Translations under genes and position numbers: made by a program
Shown here: piece by piece, positions 46,757-58,297 of the stretch
Layout: each line of letters begins with the position of its first letter
How positions within the stretch are numbered: position 1 is the first letter of the stretch
Assembly: GCA_029891345.1 (NCBI GenBank)
Contig: CM057002.1
Coordinates: forward strand, 23,484,795-23,548,794
Origin: Dryococelus australis
Lineage: Eukaryota; Arthropoda; Insecta; Phasmatodea; Phasmatidae
Reading direction: 5' to 3'
DNA length: 64,000 nt
The notes under the pieces: model-generated
What the model was told of the DNA's origin: nothing
Database searches by the model: none
What the model saw: only the letters and a program-made list of their open reading frames with translations

Positions 46757-47270
46757 TGCAACAGTTTTCATACAATCTATATAGTTAGTTGGGTTTAGAA
46801 GCTGGTATAGGGAAAGAATATAAGGAGAGGAAACTGGCTTTCTACTGTGTGACACGTTACGTATAAAAATTGTAAAGTCTGAAAGAGAAGGAAGAATATT
46901 TTTATTATGTACTTGCGTCTGAACTCTATCACATTCAGCCATTTAGAAATAACATAAAAAATACATCAAATGAGTTCAAATTTGAAAATAACCTCGTATG
47001 TCTGTGGTGGTAGGGTCGGGCCAATGCACCACTCCAATATAGGAACATCTCGTAAGTAACGGAAAGTAAAATAGCCTACATGTGTTGTCAAGAAAAACGG
47101 AATAATCACTACACTTCCTTATTATCGGTTAAGCTTTGTTTGCAGGAGGCAGAAGAATATCCTGGGAATTGAACTTTAGCGGGGCTTCAGGAAAGTTTAA
47201 AATAACCGTGAATGGACTATATACATATGAGAAAGTTAGTTGGCATTAACTTTTTATGTAGTAACTGGTA
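46757..47270. other. spacer, with a family C end fragment
   Basis: 47145-47220 ends GTGAATGGACTATA and has AGGAGGCAGAAGAATATCC and GCGGGGCTTCA, a fragment of the right end of a family C or related MITE. Its left end was not found. Confidence 0.45.
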
Positions 47271-48296
47271 CAGTCCAATCAAAGCAATGCGAGCATTTAT
47301 AAGACCCTCCCAGCGGGCATAACAACCATAAAATTATATTTTATTGTGTCCTCAGGTGTTAAATTTTGAGAGATATAACTCCTATAGAGTAAGTTTATTA
47401 GTCAAGTGGCAATCTTTATATTAACAGTTGACGAAAGGAGTCAGATGAGCTGAAAACAACTTTTAAGCTTAAGGTTGAAGTAAAGCAACTGCCTATGTAG
47501 CACTGCACCCAACTGTACAACGAGAAGAACTCATAAAAAAGTAGTACAGACACCATAAAATATGTCAGAAAAGTGCGATTTATGCTGTACATGAAAGAAT
47601 AGTGTATTCATTTTGCAACATTATAAAATATTTATCTAAAATACACTTTTTAAATGAAAAAATCAATAATAATAGTATGTATTCTTAACAAAATTTAAGC
47701 ATATTTCAATTCTGGATGCTTCAGAAAGCAGAATTTGCAGGAAAGTCTTCGTCATGGAATATCATCATAATGTTTACTATGATTGTGTGTAAAAAAATTT
47801 GTAATAATAAAAATGTAGGAAATAATTTTTAAAATTGATTTTATGTGCAGCCATTTGTCAAAAACATTCATGGCTGAAACTGACGCAAATAAAGTTAATT
47901 ATAAAATTGATACGATACGTTGTTAATATGATTTTATTACACATGACCACAGTAAATATTATGACGATCATACTTGAAGAAGATTTTATTGTAAATTCTA
48001 CTTTCCGAACCATCCAAAACGGAAATGCGCTTAAATTTGGTTAAAAATGCAGACTCTATTGATAGATTTTTTTAAAAAGGGTTTTTAGTAAAATATTTCA
48101 TAATGTTGCAAAATATATATTTTCTTCTTTCATATACGGCACAAATCATATTTTTCTGGCAATTATTATGGTGTCTGTACTAATTTTCGTATGACTTCTT
48201 CACATCGTACAGTCAGGTGCAGTGCTCCGTAGGCTGTTGCTCTACTTCAACCTTAAGTAGGACCTTAAAAAGTGCTAATTTATCGTAGACAGCCTG
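47271..48296 (+). mobile_element. TA-target MITE, 240-bp subfamily, copy 3, interrupted
   Basis: The left piece starts after TA with a decayed end, followed by TTATAAGACCCT and GTGTTAAATTTTGAG, like the 23230 copy. The right piece has CCTTAAAAAGTGCTAATTTA and ends AGACAGCCTG before TA. A 780-bp element with TTAA target duplication separates them. Confidence 0.65.
47473..48252. mobile_element. 780-bp TTAA-target element with about 95-bp TIRs
   Basis: The left end GGTTGAAGTAAAGCAACTGC and the mirror of the right end (GGTTGAAGTAGAGCAACAGC) stay alignable for about 95 bp to ACAGACACCATAA. TTAA flanks both sides (47469-47472 and 48253-48256). The ends differ from the element at 40816, so this is a second TTAA family. 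The A+T-rich inside has no recognisable gene. Confidence 0.88.
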
Positions 48297-49182
48297 TAGG
48301 GCATTTTCCCCCAGATGTTGTTTCAAAAGTACTCGAAGAGCCATGGACCAATAGCTTGAATTTCTTCTTTAAGATGCCGCCGCCAGATTACGAAGGAATC
48401 TCCCGTTTTCATGTAGTATTTTTTTTCCCTTCAAATGTTCGGGATTATTTATTACAAAAACATACAGGCGCAAGGTTTCGCCGCGCATTTTTCGCTAATG
48501 AGCCGATCTCACTTGCAAAGTTGGTGAGGGGGCGTTGGTTGTGAAAACATATATTATTTTATATTTGTACCACATATTTTTAACCTGTAGGCATTATTTG
48601 TGACTACTTTTTCCCCATACATATTTTTTTAGATCACGTGGTTTTTCGTAAAATTACGTGTTAAAGTTAAAATCTTGCAGTTTTTTTTTTCTGATGCATC
48701 AATACATTTATGTAGAAACGTAAACGGAGACAAATGAAAATTATTTTCTTGAATTATTTAACTGCATGCTTAGCAAAGGTTATTTTTGAAAAATGCATGG
48801 GCAGCCACGAATCAAAGATATGCAAGAATTTCCTTATTACCAGCAATTTTTTTAATTGTAAAAAGGTTTTCCTTGTACGATTTCATAGATATAGAGCAAT
48901 ATCTTTTGTCATCGTCTTTCAGTGCGAATTATCTCATTTCTATACGAAGTTCGTTTTCATTATTTTTACATCCCCGAAACAGTAAAATTGTCATTTAGAC
49001 TTTTACATTTGCAAAACCTACGCGTTCAAAAAATTTTTGCGAGGAAAAAGCAATCACAAATAAAAACTAAAAGTTGACAGCATGCTGTACAAATAAAAAA
49101 TAACACATTTTTTCGTCTTCAACGCCCATAACCACCACCTCTACGAGGATCTCTTGATTACAACCCTAGGCGCGTATATTCA
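48297..49182. other. spacer, nothing recognised
   Basis: The frame at about 48370-48544 and two overlapping frames at 48734-48998 are unrecognised and low in complexity. Confidence 0.45.
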
Positions 49183-49952
49183 CACTGTAAAAAATAATGG
49201 TAACATTACCTGAGAAGTGTACACGGTGGTGAAAAGTCCCATACGTGGATGGCAAAATTACCTTACGACGTGTGGATCTCCTAGTCGATTTGTAACTATT
49301 TGATAATTGTGTAATATACATATTTACCATAAAATCAATTTTCATTGTCTAGGTCATACAACTTGGCACTTATGTAAGGTACAATTACCGCACTCTGGAG
49401 TAAAATTCACGTACATAGCGGTGGAAAATCCCATACATGGATGAGGAAATTACATTACGACGCGTGCATCTCTTCAGCATTGTCTCAACAGTTACGTGAG
49501 AGGACGGGCGGAATAAATAATCAGTTAACACCCTCATACTCACATAAGTTGTCATGTTGTCGTCGTGGTATATTGGATAGCGCATCAGCCTATCGTGATA
49601 GAGGTCCGTGGTGCGCGCCCACCTATCAGCAAGTATCGAGGATTTTAGTGTTCAGTTAACTGTCACTATTCGTCAGAGAAAAAAGCTAATAAAAATAATT
49701 AGAAGTGATAACAGCACGTGTATTTTTCAATATAATTTTGTTATACAATATATTTAATATTACCTTACTTGAATTGGATTTTCCTTCAATTTTGTGAGGT
49801 ACTTTTTTTTCTTTGCGATTAGGGAATAGTAGCCTACCTTACGTGTTATGTAAGTTTACTCCCCATTTGACTGGCAATGTTACCTTTCACGTAGAGGTAA
49901 TTAGTTTCTCTTGCATGTAAGGGAATTTTACCTCTAATTTTTTTTTACACTG
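49183..49952 (+). mobile_element. TIR element family D, copy 2
   Basis: Left end CACTGTAAAAAATAATGG, right end with AGGGAATTTTACCTCTAATTT and TTTTTTACACTG. Matches 37104-38171 in reverse, module by module. The central tRNA-like segment is intact at 49564-49622 (GGTATATTGGATAGCGCATC, then GGTCCGTGGTGCGCGCCC), and the SINE insert is absent. Duplicated CCCATAC-TGGATG modules occur in the left arm (near 49240 and 49430). Confidence 0.82.
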
Positions 49953-50386
49953 CAGAACTAAGCTGGAGTTAATTAACAATGCAACCTGCTACTCAGCTAG
50001 ATGAAAGATTCAGGAGTTGCAATTACCGGTACTACAAATACTAACAGACAGCCATATATGATTAGCAATGACTGACAATATTATTTGGTTGTTTTATAAG
50101 TTATCTAATTACTTAACACAAACGTGTGAGTGTTTTTATTGTACTAGACTGAATAAATAATTAATAACAGTTAAATTATTAAACACTGAAAAAAAATCAT
50201 TACCAACTGTAACAGAACTTTTAAAACATCGCTGTTTACGTGGTTAAACGCTTCCATCTATTCTTCGCTAGTCCTTGCTAATTTTTGTCTTCGTACTGAC
50301 TTGAATTGTCGTCAAAGCAGCGTGTATCATTCAAAAATATGGTTTATTCTTTCCTATTCGCTGTTGTCTATGCACCGAGTTCTTCG
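49953..50386. other. spacer, nothing recognised
   Basis: A+T-rich, no shared repeats seen. Confidence 0.5.
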
Positions 50387-50650
50387 GGGACACGGTGGCT
50401 GCTGAGCGGTTAGCCTGCTCGCCTCCCACCAAGGCGAACCGGGTTCAATCCCCCGGCCGGGTCACTCCCGGATCCTCGCATGTGGGGATCGTGCCGGACG
50501 ATGCCGCTGGTCGACGGGTTTTCTCGGGGATCTCCTGCTCCATCCCGTCCCTTCATTCCGGCGCTGCTCCATACACACCTCACTTCACCCACATCGGCTT
50601 CCAAGACCTCGATGTCAACAGCCGCCCAGATCTCTTCATTCACTCACTTA
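50387..50650 (+). mobile_element. SINE family A, full length
   Basis: Head with GTGGCTGCTGAGCGGTTAGC (A box; three extra bases) and GGGTTCAATCCCCC (B box), body GGACGATGCCGCTGGTCGAC, TTTTCTCGGGGATCTCC and CATTCCGGCGCTGCTCC, and the 3' end AGCCGCCCAGATCTCTTCA. Frames across it on both strands are by-products. Confidence 0.95.
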
Positions 50651-50999
50651 ACTCTTGAAATTCTTTTTTATTCACATATCTCATTTAGGTTACCTGAATC
50701 CCACCAATAAAAACGGGAATAAATACAGTAATGTTGGTAGTGTACTCGACAAAGCTGTGCCGTTTCTTGCTCTCTGAACAGAAACGTAATTTTTAAAATA
50801 GTGGCCGGTGAAGTGCTCTTCTACTTCTTTTGCGCATGAAGAATAAGAAATGGCGTAAAACGTACCTGGGCTTAATCCCACCATTTGTCCGTGAGTGTGG
50901 ATCATCTACGTACTTCGGGATACAATCCTAAATCACCGCCGACTCATCTTGCCCAGTCGCTCCGGGTGCGGCGCAGCTTTCATCATTGCGTCGATGCCC
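50651..50999. other. spacer, nothing recognised
   Basis: Unique sequence without recognised features. Confidence 0.45.
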
Positions 51000-51007
51000 A
51001 TTGCTAC

Positions 51008-51391
51008 CACAGAATAAAGACGAGGTAGACATCTTATTCGTCTTCTGCGCATGAACCGAACATTGAAACTAACCTGATCATACACAACTGTCAAAGTCAC
51101 ATGGTCAACAGTGATGAAAGTGTTTGTTTATATCTTCATTTTTAAATGACAAACACTTTTATATGAATAAAAGACTTTTACCAATTTGAATTTAATCGAA
51201 CTGTGTTAAAAGTTGGTTAGTTGAAGTATACATACATGTCAAAGCAATTGTTTACAAATCAGTGTTCCAACCTAAAATCCAAACCATGACGTTTTCGCTA
51301 GACGTGTGGACATAAAAGAAGTTCAATGTTGGGACACGGAGATTGGTTGTGCGCTGTCAGCGAGATCGGTCTACCTTATCTTTAGTCTATG
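51008..51391 (+). mobile_element. hAT-like MITE, full copy
   Basis: 384 bp, exactly the length of 40185-40568, in the same orientation. Left end CACAGAATAAAGACGAGG, right end TTATCTTTAGTCTATG, perfect 8-bp duplication ATTGCTAC at 51000-51007 and 51392-51399. Confidence 0.95.
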
Positions 51392-51419
51392 ATTGCTACC
51401 AGCATCCCAGCTGTCAGTT

Positions 51420-51760
51420 CATCACTATCGTCATCAACATCGTCATAGTTATCATAATCGTTATCTCCATCACCATCATCATCTTTGACACCATCTTCTT
51501 CATCATCATAATCGTCATAATCATCATCATTATCATCGTCATCAGTATCATAATCGTCATTATCACTTTCATCGTCATCTTTTGCAGCAATAAAATCATG
51601 GCTTAAGATTCAGGGGTATTAGCTATTAAGTCCATGACGTTTAATTTTTACATTTGCATCATCATCGTCAGTGTCACAATCGTCATGATCATTATCGTAA
51701 TCATCGTCACCATCATCATCATCGTCGTAATCACCATCGTTAGCATCACTTAGTAATCAA
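51420..51760. repeat. imperfect (TCA/TCG)n trinucleotide tract
   Basis: Two blocks (51420-51590 and 51655-51760) of TCATCATCG and TCATAATCG words, separated by about 65 bases of ordinary sequence. They produce long isoleucine- or methionine-rich open frames that are not genes. Confidence 0.92.
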
Positions 51761-52433
51761 GAGCACCGGTCATTAAGACCATGGCAATTTTAATTTGTAC
51801 ACTAACTGTTGAAGGATAAATAGCGGAGAGAGAACGAACTGTGCTGGACCTTCAATAATGCTTACTTAACCACGAATAAAACCAAAGCGTGTGTTCGAAC
51901 CCACCAGTAAAGAGTCCTGACATGGCTTCGTTCCCTCTGAAAGTGCATCGGTGCTGCGACGTTGTACTTTCGCAATAATGGCACAGATGCATTCTAGAAT
52001 ACTCCTTAAGGGCACATGCCACATACCCTTCTCGAACCCTTGATCGTTCTTAATGCCAAACTGTTTGAAGTATTTCGTTTGTTTAAACTTATTATTTGTT
52101 CATTTCATTTTGGATCTCGCACATACAACACGAAGATTTTGATGAAGAACCAGTGCCGAAGTAAGTGGAAATTTGTAAGGAATTGTGTGTTATTCTATTC
52201 CAATGCTTAAACTTGAATCTTCTATCGCTTATCTAATTTTTTCAACTTCAACTAACGATAGTGTAAAATTTGCAGAAGCAAGGAAATAGCACCAGGCCCG
52301 TTTTATTGTCGGAGGAAATGCTTCTGTCCAACTTTGTGCTAGCGCAGAACAGCTAGTTTCAGCTGCAAACACAAATTAAACTCATAGGACGAAGCAACAT
52401 TGAGACACAAATGAACAAAAAATCCAAATGCAA
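51761..52433. other. spacer, nothing recognised
   Basis: Unique sequence; the frame at 52016-52210 is unrecognised. Confidence 0.45.
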
Positions 52434-52435
52434 TA

Positions 52436-52904
52436 TAGTCCATTCACGCTTTCTTCGGCCTTTTGGAATCGAACCTTTGAAAAATCACCCTAGGCGTATT
52501 ATGAAAACCTGTTTTTCCAATAACTTGTATTCCACAAGTATTTAACTCTGTGATTAACTTTAGAGTACTGTATTATTGAATAAATGAAACTTTACCTGAG
52601 TATCTTATATAACTTGTAATATTTATTTCGTATTAAATACGAATTAACAACAGCGAGAGCAGCGACGTGTTGGCAATGGCCGGTAAGAAATAGTTCACAG
52701 TTACAATATTTTTTAACCTCGTTTTATGTATACGATTTGTAAGCTAAACGTTGCCAATTGATATATTTGTGTTGTTAGGTGGCACTGACGGAAACACATT
52801 TCATTGCTGCAGTTAAAAATATCCGCGCAAATTTCCGTCTGTAGGCTGGTGTTTTTTTTCCGTCCGGAATAAAGGTTCAATAAGCGAAGCAGAGCGTGTC
52901 TCTC

Positions 52905-52976
<72 letters not shown>

Positions 52977-54225
52977 GAAGATCGTACCACCTGTGTAGGA
53001 AAGGTATACATTTTGTTATTTCTAATTTCAGCACATCTCATACTAATTATAGTAACAGTAATGATGTCTGAGATTGTAATTAACAACTGAAACTAGATTT
53101 TATTGTTTAAATACCTATTATATGTTATTTAGATGCAACGACATATTTTAGATGCTATGACCCGACACAGCTCGTTGCACGACACTTACAAATCCAGCAG
53201 GTTGGCAGACGTGGTGTGGAAAGCATTCCCAATATGGCGGCGGCGGGCGACAGACAATGACACGGCATGTTTCTCGATGAAGCGTCAAGTTCGTACTCGT
53301 GTTTTTGAAACATCCTACGGAAGTTACAATGTTGTGATAAATATGCGTTTCTACGGCAGAGTGAAATGCGCTGTGATCGTTGCGTATGAAAGGGCGTGGT
53401 GGCTGCGTTGTAATAGTTACGCAGGCCAGGTGTGTGTGTTGATTTCAAATATGTGCAAAATTTATACGTTTTAACCATGAACTGATGTTATGACGAAATT
53501 AATTATTTACCTTCACGTCTGTTTATCACAACGTTGTACCTTTGCGCTAGGTGTATGGAAAACAGTTGTGTAACGAGTTTACGTTTCTGTGATTTGAATG
53601 TCTGCAACAATCCCAACGAAATACTAAGCCCGCCCAGATAAATTTAAATAAATAATAAAATAGACCTACAAACCAGTAAGTACCAATGCATGTAAATATT
53701 AGCGGAATAAGTGTTACGGTAGGCCTATGTGTTTGCGTGTTCACCACTATCTTTTACGTTTGTCGATGTACAATAAATAAGCTACACGAGTTGCATGCTT
53801 AAATTTACTGCGTCGTTTCGTTGGACTGGTTGTCCCTTCATTAAATTTTTTTTTCCAAACACATATTAATAACAATAAGTTAAATACTACTGTTGTTTAG
53901 GCCACAGTTGTAATAAACACCGTCGTGGCAAAATATTAGTGTGTATTATTTGTAACGTCCTATATAATGTGTAACAAATAGTTATACAGCTGAGCTAAAT
54001 ATTGTTATAGGCCTACATTGTGAACATTCGTAGGAAATGGTTTCTGCAGTATGACATAATTCTTTGAACAGCTGTAAACAGCAACCAACGCCTTTGGCAG
54101 TTATAAAATTAGAAGTCACATGGCAGTGTTTATGTTTACGTGTAGCGGAAGGATACGTAATCAGTAACCAAAAGTAGAAATTTGGCAGGGCTTCATAAAA
54201 GGCCAAAGTTGTCGCGAATCAACTA
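52436..54225 (-). mobile_element. 1.8-kb TA-target DNA transposon family C, copy 2
   Basis: Inverted relative to 27202-29076. Left end TAGTCCATTCACGCTTTC, right end GTCGCGAATCAACTA, TA on both sides (52434-52435, 54226-54227). 52500-52700 matches 28820-28990 in reverse (TTTAGAGTACTGTATTATTG, CGACGTGTTGGCAATGGCCG). 53990-54190 matches 27290-27520 in reverse. A CT array interrupts it. A frame at 53133-53474 has AATATGGCGGCGG but no recognisable product, and its position differs in copy 1. Confidence 0.8.
52909..52974. repeat. (TC)n microsatellite
   Basis: About 33 TC dinucleotides inside family C copy 2; absent from copy 1, so it grew after insertion. Confidence 0.97.
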
Positions 54226-54227
54226 TA

Positions 54228-56473
54228 GACGCACATTCTTCAGGAAGGGAACGAGGATTCATTCATCGCGAAGGAATTGAGCGCAAAAATGAACAAGGGC
54301 ACGTATCTCTAAACTCGAAAACACTGTATGCTGCCAAAAGAACGATTGAATCAGCATATGGTAACATATTTAATTCAATATTGGGTGCTTCCACGTTCAT
54401 TCGAACCGTTTTACCGCCGATTGTGAACAGTTTTCTTGGCTGTTAGCGCATCAAAAGTGTTTTCATCAGCCTAACAGATATCAGTTTAACTTGCAATATA
54501 TGTTCCTGATAACACATTTCTTAGTACATTTATAGAAACAAAGACGTTTACATTCCGACAAACACAGTGAGTGATTGCTTAGAATGGTTTCTTGAGTCCA
54601 CACTACATTTCTCTAAACGTAAAGATCATCGGTTTCAATATTTTGCAAATAAAAATTTCAGCCAAGAGTTTTGATTCATATGCCCTTGTTGAAAATGTTT
54701 TCCTTGTTTGAAAAACGATAAACTTCACAGACTCGGCAAGCAATATCTCGTTTGCCGCGTGCCTACGCCAAGGTATAAAACTGACATCATTTGAGCGAGT
54801 GCCCGCTTCTTCTTCTTCTTCTTCTTCTTTTTTTTTTTCAATAAGCTCACCCGATATTGGACCAACTGTTAGTCAGTCTTTCTCCAAGTTCGTTCTGTGC
54901 CTTATTAGATTCTTGCTCATTATTGGGTCTCTCTTCTCCTCCTAATCTACCTCATAACCAGGGGAGGGGGCGAGCAAGCATGGGTCATAGGCAATTTTTG
55001 AGATTCTAATAGGAACACTCTTTAATGGCGGACGAACCAATAACTCGGCCACCGACGAAGAATGCAGGTGGCAACGCGAAATTACAGAATGGGGGATCTT
55101 CACGATGTTTCAAGAAGAAGAAGAAGAAGAAGTTTACGAAACTGAGGCTTCTCCAGCAAAATAATTCCCTGAGTAAATTAACCCCCACATCTTGACTTCC
55201 AGGTGGGAGCTACTAGAGAAGTTGTACCAACTGAATGCCCCGAAATACCTTGAATATAATCCGTACGCGGAATGTAAGCATACTTTACTTCAGCAAGGGA
55301 AGTAAGGAAGACTTCAGCACACTTTACTTCAGCAAGGGAGGCAAGGAAGACTTCAGCATGGTTTTCAACAAGCATTTTGGTGTCAGAGCTACCTAAGGTA
55401 CCAATTATTCTATCAGACAAAAACGTTTTAATCAAAATTGCAAATGACGTGCACCAAATTTGGACGAACTCTATGTTGCTGTCGGTCAGACTTCGAAAAA
55501 TGAAACTGCCATTTTGCAGGCAAACATTCAACATTAAATATGAATGGAAACAATAACTCCTAAAATGATTATCGACTCTAAATATTAATTGACTGTTCAA
55601 TAAAAACTGGTCTACACGGGCTATTTTTTTTATCTCTGTCGTATGGACTCACAGATACCTAAGTATTGGGCCCAAAACTTCATTATATCCTAATAGGCGC
55701 AAAGTCTCAATTACAAGAGCATTAAACTAGGTATAGCGAAATTTCCACTTTTTCAAAAAGTGTTCAGCTTTTGCGTTGATTAAGTTTTTACATTTAGTTG
55801 AGTAACCAGATATCTGAAAGAAAGAAAAAAACTAATATATTCCACACATTCAGTCGCCACTCAATTTTACCTGGAAATGAGCACGTATTTAACAGATTAA
55901 AAAAAAAAAAAAAAAACAGATTAATTTCGTGAAAGAAAGAGATTCATTTATTGAAAATAAAATAAAATTCCTACATTTAAGATTGTTGTGCACTAGTTCA
56001 CTTTATTCAGAAACGTTCTTGAAACTAGTGATGTTTCTTGTGATAACTTCACTACTTAGCGACCTGAGAAATGACTATGTTACTAAGAAAATGTGTTCGA
56101 TGTTACTCTCTTATTAGTTTGATGGGTTACTGATTATCTCGATATAATACTAATTATATTAAAATAAACAAGTAATTATTAAATTAACGCCATTCTAAGT
56201 TGATCAAGTTATGTGGCGCTACGGTGTTATACATTCTATGAAAAAATCGTTATTATCCCATCCCAAGGTTTCTTTCGGTGGTTTAATTTTACAAGTGCGG
56301 CTATTTGATATTTATTTAAAAAAAAAGTAAGGCTACATAATAATCTCTCACTACTAAACGCAGTAAACCAGTTGTTAAAATGACGAAAACTGTCGGTGGT
56401 TTACCAAAGAGTTTATTTTGAAACACACGAGAACAAGGTAGCTAGGAAGGTTGTACGAGAACAAGGTAGCAAA

Positions 56474-56475
<2 letters not shown>
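54228..56475. other. spacer with paired TTC and GAA tracts
   Basis: (TTC)8 at 54806-54829 and (GAA)7 at 55112-55132 lie 283 bp apart in opposite sense and could pair. A 39-bp duplication lies at 55282-55359. The minus-strand frame of about 140 codons over 55178-55600 includes this duplication and is unrecognised. The remainder is A+T-rich with an A-run at 55899-55917. Confidence 0.45.
55282..55359. repeat. 39-bp tandem duplication
   Basis: ACTTTACTTCAGCAAGGGA and GAAGACTTCAGCA recur after exactly 39 bp with two differences. As 39 is a multiple of three it keeps the minus-strand frame open (13 residues repeated), but no protein is recognised. Confidence 0.95.
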
Positions 56476-56523
<48 letters not shown>

Positions 56524-56638
56524 TGGACGATGAACTATATATATATAGTTGGTCGTACACAACATATAAATATATAGTTGGTCGTACACAACATATAGTT
56601 GGTCGTACACAACATATAAATATATAGTTGGTCGTCCA

Positions 56639-56681
<43 letters not shown>
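56476..56681. repeat. AT arrays flanking a palindromic minisatellite
   Basis: AT tracts at 56476-56521 and 56639-56681 enclose about four copies of TAGTTGGTCGTACACAACAT. The outer units GGTGGACGATGAACTATA and TATAGTTGGTCGTCCACC mirror each other, so the whole block can fold on itself. Confidence 0.92.
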
Positions 56682-56682
<1 letters not shown>

Positions 56683-57870
56683 GGTCGTAAGTCGTCCACA
56701 AAAGTCTATATCAACAAATCAGCAAAATGTTTCTGTAAAAGAGAATGTAATGAAAAAATTAAAGTAATTAAAAAAGTAATTCACATAACTGGCTTGTGAA
56801 TATTGAATTAATCCTTTAAGATTCCCATCTTACCTGGAGCTGATTCCAGTGGCGTACGCAGGCCCTTTTTTCAGTAGTGGCTCTCGAAAGTGCAAGGAGG
56901 AGTTTTTTTTTTTTGGAATAAAAAAGGGGGGGGGGGATTTCTATAACAAATAATAAGACGAGCTAATGGGTACGTATAAAGTGGGAGTCCAAAGATTTGC
57001 CCGCCAGGAAAATTTTTAATTTCAATATTAATATCTAGCAATTCTTTTATCATCAGTTATCTAATATATCTAGCAAAGCTTATTTTATGAAAGAAAAAAA
57101 AATTCTTGTTCTAACACTAAATTATTTTTGACCTAAAATGTGTAAGTAGGTTTATAAATACATTACGCAAAATTCCACGTTTTATTTATATCTGACTAAA
57201 ATTTTAAATTTAAAAATTAAAATTACATCTTTACATATTTTCCCAATAGAAGACCAGCGAGGCATGTAAGTTTCTCTCCAATCCGATGATATACGGCGAT
57301 AACTTAAAAAAAAATTCGAATTCTCGGGGGTGGCCAGCGCCTCAATGGCCCCGAACGCTCAAACCTTTTTGCGTACTGTTATAAAGTGATCAGGACTTAG
57401 CTGAACAGCCTGCCTGATCATACCTTCAAATATTGAACCAGGGTACGAGCGTGATTGAAATAACAGCTTGCAAAAGACAGTCGCAGAAACCCTCTCCACC
57501 AGCCAGTAAACGAGGCTGAAAATATTAAACAACGCGTCCGATATAGGCCAACGTAACACTGGGAGCGGCGTCTTTTGTCATCGGGGCAGAGGACCAAGAA
57601 TACATGGAGATGGGTATGTCCGGCCGTCGTTAACCGCTTACTAGAATCAGGCTCCGGCAACATAAACAAAGTGGGGTATTTTCCAATTAAATTGTAATAG
57701 TAGTAGCGTGCGGTAATTAAACCTAATATAATAAATTAGCATCTTGGTATTCCATTTAAGCTCTCCCGATCAATAGTCTAGTCATGTATATAGTTACTGA
57801 ACAATCTTTACGTTCAATAAGACACATCTTATACTGTTGTGCTCTACATAATCATGACTCATTATTTAGA
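56682..57870. other. spacer, nothing recognised
   Basis: 57330-57680 is less A+T-rich and open on the minus strand for about 80 codons, unrecognised. A G-run lies at 56925-56936. Confidence 0.4.
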
Positions 57871-57872
57871 TA

Positions 57873-58295
57873 TAGGCTGTTCACGGTAAAATTAGCGCTT
57901 TCGAAAGCCCTGCTTAAGATCAACTTGTATGCACGTTGTGTATTACTTCGCCTTATGTAAAATTAACATTGCCATGGGCCTCATCACTTTATTCATGGGT
58001 CGCTCAAGTGAAACTGCGAAATTATTGAAAAAATACATATTGCATAAATATGCTCATTTTTACACCTAGATGGTTTAAAAAACGCAGTAAAAGAGAGAAA
58101 TTATTTACGTTATCATAAATGGTAATTTAACATTTTTGTTCGACGTTAATACACGGAACTACTTTCCCCCTCCATCGTTACCAACTTTACTGGACACATG
58201 TCACTCATTGGGCGCTTTAAAATATATACGGGTAGGGGCAGTGACTTTTTCCTAAGGTCGATTTCAAAAGTGCTCACTTTATCGTGAACAACCTT
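57873..58295 (-). mobile_element. TA-target MITE, 425-bp subfamily, copy 5
   Basis: Inverted relative to copy 1. Starts TAGGCTGTTCACGGTAAAAT after TA, and ends GCTCACTTTATCGTGAACAA. The minus-strand frame ending near 58146 is the counterpart of the frame in copy 1. Confidence 0.9.
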
Positions 58296-58297
58296 CA

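Noticed and set aside
51343..51606. Isoleucine-rich frame and its methionine-rich opposite-strand partner
   Set aside because: Both are translations of the TCA/TCG trinucleotide tract.
52813..53090. Arg-Glu and Leu-Ser repeat frames
   Set aside because: They are translations of the TC microsatellite.
53133..53474. 113-codon frame with opposite 107-codon frame
   Set aside because: It lies within transposon family C, is not kept in the other copy and matches no known protein.
55178..55600. 140-codon minus frame containing a 13-residue repeat
   Set aside because: It starts at TTG, the repeat is a recent 39-bp tandem duplication, and no protein family is recognised.
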